From: SIG440 sp045532055
GTDB taxonomy: Bacteria > Bacillota > Clostridia > Monoglobales > Monoglobaceae
Assembly: GCA_045532055.1 (NCBI GenBank)
Contig: JAZSFF010000045.1
Location: 1-42,660 of the forward strand
Reading direction: 5' to 3'
DNA: 42,660 nucleotides
Shown here: positions 1-7,795 of the stretch, in pieces
Numbering within the stretch: the first letter of the stretch is position 1
Layout: each line of letters begins with the position of its first letter
Program-made: the position numbers and the translations under genes
Notes under the pieces: model-generated
What the model saw: only the letters and a program-made list of their open reading frames with translations
Database searches by the model: none
Told to the model about the DNA's origin: nothing

Positions 1-1
1 A

Positions 2-1213
2 ACGCTTTTTGAAAAAGGATTGATAACAAAGGAAGAACTGGATTTGGCAAAACAAAGTACGCCCTATCTTTGCGAGTTTGAAAGGCTTAGGGAGGAACGC
101 ATTTCTCTGCTTATGTCAGCATCAAGACGGGTGGCTGACAAGGGCGAGATTGAAGAATTTATATCACAAAGACCTTACATAGAGAATTTTTGCAAGTTTA
201 TGACAATGAAAAATTCCAATGACCAAAAGGCATGGCAGGAATGGCCTGTATCGGATATTGATGCTGACACACTTTTTGGATGGAAGTTTATTCAATATGA
301 GTTCTTTAACCAGTGGAAAGAGATAAAAAAATATGCCAATGAGAAAGGTGTTGAACTCATTGGAGATATGCCCATTTATGTATCTCCTGACAGTGCGGAT
401 GTTTATTTTAACCCTGATTTATTTTTGATTGATGAAAAGGGTTATCCAACCTCGGTTGCAGGTGTTCCCCCTGACTATTTTTCAGAGGATGGACAGCTTT
501 GGGGCAATCCTCTCTATGACTGGGACAGAATGAAAACTGACGGATATGGCTGGTGGATTGACAGAGTGAAGTCTGCCCTTGAACTTTTTGACGGGGTTCG
601 GATTGACCATTTTCGTGCTTTTGAGTCCTTCTGGGCGGTGTCTGCGGACGAAAAAACCGCCAAAAACGGTAAATGGATAAAGGGTCCTGGCATGGATGTG
701 CTCAAATTGATTGCAGATGCTGCAGGGGAAAAACTGATAATTGCAGAGGATTTAGGCATTATAACGCCAGAAGTCGAGGCTTTGGTTGAAGAAAGCGGCT
801 TTCCGGGCATGAGGGTGTTCCAGTTTGGGTTCTTTGGTGGGGATTCAACTCACAAACCCCACAACTACAAAGAAAACTGTATTGCATACAGCGGAACCCA
901 TGACAACAATACCCTTCTTGGTTATCTTTGGGAACTTGATGAGAAAAACCGATGTGAAATGCTTGAGTATTGCGGTTATACATCAGAGGATTGGGGCAAT
1001 GGCCTCAATGCTATGCTCCGCACAATCTGGGCAAGCTCGGCAGGGACGGTAATTTTCCCAATTCAAGATATCTTGGGTTATGGCTCGGATACCCGCCTCA
1101 ACTTCCCTGGCAGGGCGGAAAACAACTGGTGTTACCGCACCACCAAAGAGCAGATTGACAGCATTGACAAAAAACGGTTTAAAAGACTTAATGAAATTTA
1201 TAATAGGATATAG
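2..1213 (+). CDS. malQ: 4-alpha-glucanotransferase (amylomaltase), 5' end outside the window
   Basis: GH77 disproportionating enzyme that transfers alpha-1,4-glucan segments between maltooligosaccharides in the cytoplasm, serving maltose or glycogen metabolism. The frame is open to the left edge from base 2, so the gene is cut by the window; about 404 codons are visible against roughly 500 in the family, so about 95 N-terminal residues are missing. The GH77 catalytic motifs are all present: GVRIDHFRAFESFW carries the nucleophile Asp, IIAEDLGIITPEV the acid/base Glu, and YSGTHDNNT the third catalytic Asp. A TTG at base 20 could be read as a start, but it falls inside conserved sequence and is not the real one. 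The stop is TAG at 1211-1213, followed by a strong terminator, so malQ ends its transcript. Confidence 0.95.
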   Translation, partial: TLFEKGLITKEELDLAKQSTPYLCEFERLREERISLLMSASRRVADKGEIEEFISQRPYIENFCKFMTMKNSNDQKAWQEWPVSDIDADTLFGWKFIQYEFFNQWKEIKKYANEKGVELIGDMPIYVSPDSADVYFNPDLFLIDEKGYPTSVAGVPPDYFSEDGQLWGNPLYDWDRMKTDGYGWWIDRVKSALELFDGVRIDHFRAFESFWAVSADEKTAKNGKWIKGPGMDVLKLIADAAGEKLIIAEDLGIITPEVEALVEESGFPGMRVFQFGFFGGDSTHKPHNYKENCIAYSGTHDNNTLLGYLWELDEKNRCEMLEYCGYTSEDWGNGLNAMLRTIWASSAGTVIFPIQDILGYGSDTRLNFPGRAENNWCYRTTKEQIDSIDKKRFKRLNEIYNRI

Positions 1214-1255
1214 AAAAGGGCTTTCTCTGAGAAAGGAAAAGCAGGTTTTTACACC

Positions 1256-1306
1256 TCATCAGTCACCTGACGATGAAAGCTTCCCCTCAAGGGGAAGCTT
1301 TTTTTG
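1256..1306 (+). terminator. Rho-independent terminator with a second upstream hairpin
   Basis: Perfect 10-bp stem AAGCTTCCCC (1277-1286), loop TCAA, then GGGGAAGCTT (1291-1300), running into a T tract; it closes malQ. Just before it, TCATC-A-GTCA-CC-TGAC-GATGA (1256-1275) forms another stem with one bulged A. From memory, similar paired hairpins are scattered through clostridial genomes as short palindromic repeats; only one copy is seen here. Confidence 0.9.
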
Positions 1307-1320
1307 CGTTCTTATTTAAT

Positions 1321-1349
1321 GCATATAAATACAAAAAATACAAATAATA
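1321..1349 (+). promoter_or_regulatory. Possible forespore sigma-G promoter for the spoVA operon
   Basis: GCATA (1321-1325) fits the sigma-G -35 pattern GHATR. After 17 bases comes AATAATA (1343-1349), matching 6 of 7 positions of the CATWHTA -10. No good sigma-A promoter is visible between the malQ terminator and spoVAC. In Bacillus the spoVA operon is sigma-G dependent. The region is AT-rich, so a chance match is possible. Confidence 0.4.
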
Positions 1350-1377
1350 ACTTAAATAAAAAGAGGAGAGAAACTTT

Positions 1378-1827
1378 ATGGATTATACCAAACAGGAATA
1401 TTTGAATTATGTTCAAAAAAAATCACTAGACAGCAAGGTCTGGCGAAATACCCTCATTGCCTTTTTGGTTGGAGGGACGATTTGCACCATTGGGCAGGGA
1501 ATAGGCGAGATTTACAAGACTTTTTTTGGCCTGAATGAAGAAAGCGTCAAGACAGCGGTGCCCATCACTATGATTTTTTTGGGTGCACTTTTTACGGGAC
1601 TTAACCTTTACAACAAGCTTGCAAAGTTTGCCGGGGCGGGGACTTTGGTACCTATAACTGGGTTTGCCAATGCGGTGGTATCCCCTGCCATAGAGTTTAA
1701 ACGTGAGGGGTATGTTCTTGGAGTTGCGGCAAAGATGTTTACCATTGCGGGACCTGTTTTGGTTTATGGCATAAATGCGTCCATTGTTTTGGGGCTTATT
1801 TATTATCTTCTGGGGCTTGGAAAGTAG
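1378..1827 (+). CDS. spoVAC: Stage V sporulation protein AC
   Basis: 149-residue integral membrane protein, a subunit of the SpoVA channel that moves calcium-dipicolinate into the developing spore core and releases it in germination. SpoVAC of Bacillus behaves as a mechanosensitive channel. The protein has an N-terminal soluble stretch (YTKQEYLNYVQKK), then hydrophobic segments at about 25-43, 60-76 and 118-146, with the family signature AGAGTLVPITGFANAVVSPAIEFKREG in the middle. The ATG follows a good ribosome site (AGAGGAGAG). It is first in a tight spoVAC-AD-AE operon, 14 bases before spoVAD. The short clostridial set is present; spoVAA, AB and AF are absent. Confidence 0.96.
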   Translation: MDYTKQEYLNYVQKKSLDSKVWRNTLIAFLVGGTICTIGQGIGEIYKTFFGLNEESVKTAVPITMIFLGALFTGLNLYNKLAKFAGAGTLVPITGFANAVVSPAIEFKREGYVLGVAAKMFTIAGPVLVYGINASIVLGLIYYLLGLGK

Positions 1828-1841
1828 AAAGGATAGGTTTT

Positions 1842-2861
1842 ATGGAGAAGAGACTTGGAAAGCAAACGGTACGATTTAGAAACCCCGTAAATATATTGGC
1901 TGCAGCGGCAGTTGCGGGACAAAAGGAAGGACAAGGACCCTTGGCGCAATATTTTGATATTCTTATGGAGGATGCTGAGTGGGGCGAGGCAAGTTGGGAA
2001 AAGGCGGAAAGCAAAATGCAAAAGTCGGCAGTGGGGCGTGCTCTTGAAAAGGCAAGGATTGATGCCAAGGACATGAAGTATATCTTTGCGGGGGATTTGC
2101 TTAATCAATGCATCAGCTCCACCTTTGGGCTTATGGGGTTTGATATACCTTTTATGGGGGTATATGGTGCGTGCTCTACCATGGCGGAGACCATTGGCCT
2201 TGCCTCAATGAGCATTGACGGAGGGTTTGCTGACTATTCGGTGGCGGTGACTTCCAGTCATTTTTGTACTGCGGAACGGCAATATAGAAACCCTCTTGAA
2301 TATGGTGGACAGAGGACGCCTACGGCACAATGGACGGTTACCGGCTCGGGGGCGGTGGTGCTTTCGGAAGATGGTAAAGGCCCGTATGTTACACATTTTA
2401 CATCGGGCAAGGTTGTGGATATGGGTATTGCGGATGCCAATAACATGGGGGCGGCCATGGCGCCTGCGGCGGTGGATACTTTGGTGACACATTTTGAGGA
2501 TACGGGCAGAACCCCTGAGTTTTATGACTTGATACTGTCCGGAGACCTTGGCGTGGTGGGCAAGTCCATTGCCATTGACCTGATGGCTGAGCAGGGATTT
2601 GACTTATCGCAGAACTATGATGACTGCGGCTGTATGATTTTTGACATTGAGAAACAGGATATGCATGCAGGGGGATCGGGCTGTGGTTGTGGTGCGGCGA
2701 CCTTGTGCGGATATATTATGGATATGTTCAGGGCTGGAAAGGTCAGAAATGTACTGTTCATGGGTACGGGGGCACTTCTTAGTCCAACGTCAAGTCTTCA
2801 GGGGGAGTCTATCCCGTCGGTTGCTCATGCTGTTGCAATTTCTGCAGAAAGGGAGAATTGA
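1842..2861 (+). CDS. spoVAD: Stage V sporulation protein AD
   Basis: 339-residue thiolase-fold protein of the SpoVA complex. In Bacillus, SpoVAD binds dipicolinic acid directly on the inner spore membrane. Full family length is seen, with recognisable blocks near the N-terminus (GDLLNQCISSTFGL, PFMGVYGACSTMAE) and the Cys/Gly-rich GSGCGCGAATLCGYIMD near the C-terminus. It lies between spoVAC and spoVAE and ends two bases before the spoVAE ATG, implying translational coupling. No catalytic thiolase activity is expected in this family. Confidence 0.96.
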   Translation: MEKRLGKQTVRFRNPVNILAAAAVAGQKEGQGPLAQYFDILMEDAEWGEASWEKAESKMQKSAVGRALEKARIDAKDMKYIFAGDLLNQCISSTFGLMGFDIPFMGVYGACSTMAETIGLASMSIDGGFADYSVAVTSSHFCTAERQYRNPLEYGGQRTPTAQWTVTGSGAVVLSEDGKGPYVTHFTSGKVVDMGIADANNMGAAMAPAAVDTLVTHFEDTGRTPEFYDLILSGDLGVVGKSIAIDLMAEQGFDLSQNYDDCGCMIFDIEKQDMHAGGSGCGCGAATLCGYIMDMFRAGKVRNVLFMGTGALLSPTSSLQGESIPSVAHAVAISAEREN

Positions 2862-2862
2862 T

Positions 2863-3228
2863 ATGGGTAATTTTTTGCAATATTTTAATGCGTTTTGGGT
2901 GGGAGGGGCTTTTTGTGCTATTGCTCAGATTCTTATTGACAAAACCAAGCTGACGCCTGCCAGAATTCTGGTGGCTTTTGTTGTTGCAGGGGTTATCCTC
3001 AGCGGGCTTGGTCTTTATGACAAAATAATTGAAATAGGTGGTGCAGGTGCTACGGTTCCTATTATTGGTTTTGGAAATACCCTTGCCAAGGGGGTTTTTA
3101 AGGGTATTGAGGAGAGAGGATTCTTAGGGGTTTTCACGGGGGGCGTAACCGGTGCTGCGGGGGGAATTGCTGCATCGGTGTTCTTTGGGTTTCTTGCGGC
3201 GCTTATTTTTGACCCCAAACAAAAGTAA
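2863..3228 (+). CDS. spoVAE: Stage V sporulation protein AE
   Basis: 121-residue membrane subunit of the SpoVA dipicolinate channel. A longer reading frame extends upstream within spoVAD, but the ATG at 2863 is the natural start: it follows the spoVAD stop by one base, has GAAAGGGAGAA upstream, and begins the typical MGNFLQYFNAFWVGGAFCAIAQ sequence. Hydrophobic helices span about 9-24, 30-47 and 90-115, with the signature GGAGATVPIIGFGNTLAKG at 52-70, clearly related to the SpoVAC motif. It is last in the operon. No hairpin terminator is obvious downstream; only a short T run follows the stop. Confidence 0.95.
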   Translation: MGNFLQYFNAFWVGGAFCAIAQILIDKTKLTPARILVAFVVAGVILSGLGLYDKIIEIGGAGATVPIIGFGNTLAKGVFKGIEERGFLGVFTGGVTGAAGGIAASVFFGFLAALIFDPKQK

Positions 3229-3242
3229 TTTTTTTAAAGCTA

Positions 3243-3271
3243 TTGCAAAAACACTCGCAAAATAGTATAAT
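3243..3271 (+). promoter_or_regulatory. Sigma-A promoter for miaB
   Basis: TTGCAA (3243-3248), a 17-base spacer and a perfect TATAAT (3266-3271) lie about 40 bases before the miaB start. Together they give the tRNA-modification and mismatch-repair operon a vegetative promoter separate from spoVA. Confidence 0.7.
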
Positions 3272-3309
3272 AAATATATATATGCTAAAATTGAGGGGAG
3301 TGTTTTTGT

Positions 3310-4707
3310 TTGAGGGAAATTGACAGATGTGAAATGGAAAAACAGCATGACTTTATAGATAAAATACGGCATGAAAATGTGGCTGCAAACAGATGTCCCC
3401 TGGCTTTTGTAGAAACCTATGGCTGTGCCCAGAATGAGAATGATTCCGAGCGTTTGCGTGGGATGCTGGCTGATATGGGTTATGGGTTTTGTGGTGATGT
3501 GAAGGACGCTGATTTGATAATCTACAACACATGTGCTGTCCGTGAAAATGCGGAGCTTAGGGTGTTTGGCAATCTTGGAGCACTTAAGCATCTGAAGTCA
3601 AAAAAACCATCCTTGATAATCGGCGTATGTGGGTGTATGATTCAGCAACCACACATTGCGGAGCAGATAAAGAAAAAATATAAGCACGTTGATATGGTTT
3701 TTGGAACGCATGTTCTTTATAAATTTCCACAGTTCCTTGATGATGCGTTGATGGACAAGCGAGTAGTTGACATTGAGGACAGTGAGGGCAGAATTTTTGA
3801 GGGAATTTCATCAAAGAGGGACAAGCCTCCCCTTGCAAAAATTCCCATTATGTACGGATGTAATAACTTCTGTACATACTGTATTGTTCCTTATGTTCGT
3901 GGCAGAGAACGGAGCAGAAGTGTTGAGAACATTATCAACGAAGTGAAAGGAGTTGCGGCACAAGGATACAAAGAGGTTATGCTGTTGGGACAAAATGTGA
4001 ATTCCTATGGCAATGATTTGGACAACGGGATTTCTTTTGCCAGACTCCTTGAAAAGGTGTGCCGGATTGACGGCATTGAGAGGATAAGGTTTATGACCTC
4101 CCATCCAAAGGATATATCTGATGAGCTGATTGAGGTTATGGCACGTGAGGGTAAGATTTGCAAACAACTGCATCTGCCTGTGCAATGTGGTTCGGACAGA
4201 ATTCTGAAAAAAATGAACCGCAGTTATGACAGAGAAAAGTATCTTGACATTGTACGCAAGGTAAGAGAAAAAATGCCGGATATAGTCCTTACCAGTGATG
4301 TTATTGTAGGGTTCCCAGGGGAAACTAATGAGGATTTTGAGGGGACAATGGATATTCTGCGGCAGGTTGAGTACGACATGATATTTTCATTTATCTATTC
4401 AAAAAGAAAGGGTACTCCTGCGGCGGAGATGGAGGATTGCCTCACGGCAGAAGAGAAACACCGGAATTTTGAACGCATGGTTGAGTTCCAGAATGAGATA
4501 TCCAAAAAGAAAAATGATGCATATTTTGGAAGGATTGAAAAGGTTCTGGTTGAGGGCGAAAGCAAGACCAACCCTGAGTTTTTGAGCGGAAGAACCGATG
4601 GCGGAAAGATTGTGAATTTCCGTGGTGACAGCAGTCTTGTGGGAGAAATGGTAGATGTAAAGATTACAGAAGTCAAGACGTGGTCGTTGCTTGGCGAGAT
4701 TTTATAA
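3310..4707 (+). CDS. miaB: tRNA (N6-isopentenyl adenosine(37)-C2)-methylthiotransferase
   Basis: Radical SAM enzyme that adds a methylthio group to C2 of i6A37 in tRNAs reading UNN codons, after MiaA has made i6A. Of 465 residues, the N-terminal UPF0004 domain holds the auxiliary cluster cysteines C39 (TYGCAQN), C75 (NTCAVRE) and C109 (GCMIQQ). The radical SAM motif is C184-x3-C188-x2-C191 (CNNFCTYC), and a TRAM-like domain sits at the C-terminus. I chose TTG at 3310 because GAGGGGAG lies nine bases upstream; an in-frame ATG eight codons later is the alternative. It leads the miaB-ymcA-mutS-mutL-miaA cluster, the same order as in Bacillus except that cotE is absent. Confidence 0.96.
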   Translation: MREIDRCEMEKQHDFIDKIRHENVAANRCPLAFVETYGCAQNENDSERLRGMLADMGYGFCGDVKDADLIIYNTCAVRENAELRVFGNLGALKHLKSKKPSLIIGVCGCMIQQPHIAEQIKKKYKHVDMVFGTHVLYKFPQFLDDALMDKRVVDIEDSEGRIFEGISSKRDKPPLAKIPIMYGCNNFCTYCIVPYVRGRERSRSVENIINEVKGVAAQGYKEVMLLGQNVNSYGNDLDNGISFARLLEKVCRIDGIERIRFMTSHPKDISDELIEVMAREGKICKQLHLPVQCGSDRILKKMNRSYDREKYLDIVRKVREKMPDIVLTSDVIVGFPGETNEDFEGTMDILRQVEYDMIFSFIYSKRKGTPAAEMEDCLTAEEKHRNFERMVEFQNEISKKKNDAYFGRIEKVLVEGESKTNPEFLSGRTDGGKIVNFRGDSSLVGEMVDVKITEVKTWSLLGEIL

Positions 4708-4730
4708 ATTTGATTTGGAGGATTTGACAA

Positions 4731-5129
4731 ATGAGAAACTTGATTATTGAAAAGGCACAGGAACTTGGAACTTTGATTGCAGACAGTCCTGAAAAGTTGA
4801 GGGCTATGGCGGCAGAAGAAAAAATGAACAACAACGAAGAGGCGACAGCACTTCTGCGTCAGTATAACGACAACAGAAAGGCTGCAACAGAGAAACTTCG
4901 TGGCAAAGAACCCTCAAAGGAAGACCTTGAAGAGTTCAGAAACTATGTTCAGGCAGAATTTGAGAAGATTGTAAAGAACGAATTGATTGCCGAATACATA
5001 GAGGCAAGCCGTGAATTTGACAATATGGTACAGCAGGCAAATGCGGTGCTTAGTTATTTTATAACAGGACAGGAGAGTGCAGAGGGCGGTTGCAGCGGCA
5101 ACTGTTCAAGTTGCAGCAGTTGTCATTAA
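4731..5129 (+). CDS. YmcA/YlbF (RicA/RicF) family protein with a cysteine tail
   Basis: 132-residue helical protein of the YlbF/YmcA family. In Bacillus, RicA (YmcA), RicF (YlbF) and RicT (YaaT) form an Fe-S containing complex that helps RNase Y mature mRNAs and influences sporulation and competence. Its place directly after miaB and before mutS matches Bacillus ymcA, so a RicA-like role is likeliest. The body (about 1-110) is charged and alpha-helical. The last residues, GGCSGNCSSCSSCH, form a Cx3Cx2Cx2CH cluster suited to Fe-S or metal binding. ATG at 4731 follows TTTGGAGGATTT. The subfamily assignment rests on gene order, not a specific motif. Confidence 0.82.
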   Translation: MRNLIIEKAQELGTLIADSPEKLRAMAAEEKMNNNEEATALLRQYNDNRKAATEKLRGKEPSKEDLEEFRNYVQAEFEKIVKNELIAEYIEASREFDNMVQQANAVLSYFITGQESAEGGCSGNCSSCSSCH

Positions 5130-5152
5130 GTTTGAGTTTAGGGGGAGCGGAA

Positions 5153-7771
5153 ATGGCTGAATTTACGCCAATGATGCGACAGTATTTTGAAATAAAGGAA
5201 CAGTATAAGGACAGTATCCTTATGTATCGTCTTGGAGATTTCTATGAGATGTTCTTTGAGGATGCCAAGATTGCATCACAAGTTTTGGAGATTACCCTGA
5301 CAGGCAGGGATTGCGGTCAGGAGGAGCGTGCACCCATGTGCGGAGTGCCATTCCATTCGGTTGACGGGTACATAGCAAAACTGGTTGAAAATGGTTATAC
5401 CGTGGCAATCTGTGAACAAACCGAGGACCCATCCCAGACCAAGGGTATTGTAAAACGGGAGGTAATCAGGGTTGTTACACCGGGAACGATTATGGATTCT
5501 GCCGCTCTTGATGATGCAAAGAACAATTATCTTGCGTCGGTTTGCATTTGTGATGGGGATGCGGGGGTTTCTTTTGTGGATATTACCACAGGAGAGATTG
5601 CCGTGAGCGAATTTTCGGGCAAGGACATTGAAATGCAGATTCTCAACGAAATCAGCAGATTCAGTCCAGCGGAGATTATTTTTAATCAGGAGGCATACGG
5701 CAACACTCGTTTGCTTGGAATGGTTGCTGACAGGTTCGGATGCATGGTTAGGAACTACTACAACTGGGCATTTGAGTATGAAACTGCGTCTCAGAATGTT
5801 AAAGATAAGATGGATAATGTACAGGAGGAGATTTTTGCAAAACCTTGTGCTGTAGCCAGCCTTGGTGCGTTGGTTTACTTTTTGAGTGACACACAAAAGA
5901 CAGAACTTTCTAATCTTAGACAGGTGCAGATGGTGGAAGAACAGGAGTTTATGGGTTTGGACCTTTATAGCATAAGGAATCTGGAGCTCCTTGAGACCAT
6001 GCGTGACAAAAAAGCAAAGGGCAGTTTGCTGGCGGTGCTGAACAAGACCAAGACTTCCATGGGCAGCAGAATGTTGAGAAAGTGGATAACCATGCCTCTT
6101 GCCAACTGTGCAAAGATTCAAAATAGGCATAAAGCTGTTGGAGAATTGGTGTCAAACCCAATTATGCGTGAAGAAATCATTGAAGAATTAAAAGGTATTC
6201 AGGATATAGAAAGACTTATATCAAAGGCCGCATATAAAACGGCGAACTGCCGTGATTTGCTGGCTATTGCGGACTCTTTGGACAGGCTGCCTGCCATTAA
6301 GAGGATACTGGGGCAGTTTGGTTCAGGGGTGCTGCAGAGTATATATGGACAGATAGACGAACTTGGGGAAATCAAGGATGTAATCCGGGATGCAATTAAC
6401 CCAGAACCACCAATCTCGTTGAGAGAGGGAAATCTGATTCGTCAGGGCTTCAGTGATGAGGTTGACTCCCGTCGTGAAATCATGCAAAACGGAGTTGAGT
6501 GGATACGTAATTTTGCAGAGGAAGAAAAGGAAAAGACCGGTATCAAAAATATAAAAGTGGGATATAACCGAGTTTTTGGATATTATCTTGAGATAAGCAA
6601 GCAGAATGCCAATGAAGTCCCCGACTATTTTGTGAGAAAACAGACACTTTCAAGCGGTGAGAGATACATAACCCCACAAATAAAAGAGGTTGAGGAGAAA
6701 ATTGTTGAGGCAGAGAGCCAGATTGTAAATATTGAATATGAGATGTTCTGCAAAATCCGTGATTTAGTGGCAGATCAGGTGGCAAGAATACAGGTCACGG
6801 CCGATGCGGTGGCTACCATAGACGTTTTGTGTTCATTGGCGTATGTTGCAGAGAAAAACAGATATGTTATGCCCAGCATGAACATGTCAGATAGAATTGT
6901 GGTAAAAGAGGGAAGGCATCCCGTTGTGGAGAAGATAGGGACAGTTTCATCCTTTATACCTAATGATACTGTTCTTGACGGCGGCAACAGCCAGATTGCC
7001 ATTATTACAGGGCCCAACATGGCCGGCAAGTCCACATACATGAGGCAGACGGCATTGATTGTGCTTATGGCACAGATGGGGTCTTTTGTTCCGGCATCAT
7101 CGGCAGAAATCGGGGTTGTGGACAGAATCTTTACCCGTGTGGGTGCATCAGATGATTTGTCTGCGGGACAGAGTACCTTTATGGTTGAAATGAACGAGGT
7201 GGCATACATCCTTGACAATGCAACAGACAAGAGCTTGGTTATCCTTGATGAGATTGGCAGGGGTACAAGCACATATGACGGACTCAGCATTGCCTGGGCG
7301 GTGGTTGAGTATATTGCCAACAAGAAAAAATGCGGCGCAAAGACTTTGTTTGCAACACATTATCATGAGCTCACTGAGCTTGAGGAGAGAATTGAAAATG
7401 TGAAGAATTACTGCATTGCAGTAAAGAAACATGGAGATGACATAACATTCCTTAGAAAGATTATTCGTGGCGGTGCTGACGGAAGCTATGGCGTTGAAGT
7501 TGCGGCGTTGGCAGGAGTTAAAAAAGATGTTACCAAGCGCGCCAAGGAAATACTCAAAGAATTGGAAATCCGTGATGGTGAAACAGGAGTTAATGTTTCA
7601 GCAGTGAGAGCAAAGGCAACGCCGGATATTTTTGATGACCAGCTTAGTCTTTTGGGGTTTGAAGAGAACGAGATTGTTGCTGAGATAAAAAGCCTTGCAC
7701 TTGACAATATGTCACCTATGGAGGCGCTTACTAAACTTTATGAGATTAAGGCTAAGGCAGAGAATATTTAA
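5153..7771 (+). CDS. mutS: DNA mismatch repair protein MutS
   Basis: 872-residue mismatch sensor. The N-terminal mismatch-binding domain contains the F-x-E motif (GDFYEMFFED). The core and clamp domains follow. The C-terminal ABC-type ATPase has Walker A GPNMAGKST at about residue 620, signature LSAGQSTFMVEM, Walker B LVILDEIGRGTSTYDG and FATHYHEL. The frame is open further upstream, into the end of the preceding gene, but ATG at 5153 is preferred because it follows GGGGGAGCGG and starts the conserved MAEFTPMMRQYFEIK. mutL follows 24 bases after the stop, so both halves of the repair system are co-transcribed. Confidence 0.97.
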   Translation: MAEFTPMMRQYFEIKEQYKDSILMYRLGDFYEMFFEDAKIASQVLEITLTGRDCGQEERAPMCGVPFHSVDGYIAKLVENGYTVAICEQTEDPSQTKGIVKREVIRVVTPGTIMDSAALDDAKNNYLASVCICDGDAGVSFVDITTGEIAVSEFSGKDIEMQILNEISRFSPAEIIFNQEAYGNTRLLGMVADRFGCMVRNYYNWAFEYETASQNVKDKMDNVQEEIFAKPCAVASLGALVYFLSDTQKTELSNLRQVQMVEEQEFMGLDLYSIRNLELLETMRDKKAKGSLLAVLNKTKTSMGSRMLRKWITMPLANCAKIQNRHKAVGELVSNPIMREEIIEELKGIQDIERLISKAAYKTANCRDLLAIADSLDRLPAIKRILGQFGSGVLQSIYGQIDELGEIKDVIRDAINPEPPISLREGNLIRQGFSDEVDSRREIMQNGVEWIRNFAEEEKEKTGIKNIKVGYNRVFGYYLEISKQNANEVPDYFVRKQTLSSGERYITPQIKEVEEKIVEAESQIVNIEYEMFCKIRDLVADQVARIQVTADAVATIDVLCSLAYVAEKNRYVMPSMNMSDRIVVKEGRHPVVEKIGTVSSFIPNDTVLDGGNSQIAIITGPNMAGKSTYMRQTALIVLMAQMGSFVPASSAEIGVVDRIFTRVGASDDLSAGQSTFMVEMNEVAYILDNATDKSLVILDEIGRGTSTYDGLSIAWAVVEYIANKKKCGAKTLFATHYHELTELEERIENVKNYCIAVKKHGDDITFLRKIIRGGADGSYGVEVAALAGVKKDVTKRAKEILKELEIRDGETGVNVSAVRAKATPDIFDDQLSLLGFEENEIVAEIKSLALDNMSPMEALTKLYEIKAKAENI

Positions 7772-7795
7772 AATATGGGTTGAGAGGAAAAGGAT

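Noticed and set aside
5276..6130. 284-codon minus-strand frame opposite mutS
   Set aside because: Composition is low-complexity and His/Leu/Asn-rich, without known motifs; mutS on the other strand is unambiguous.
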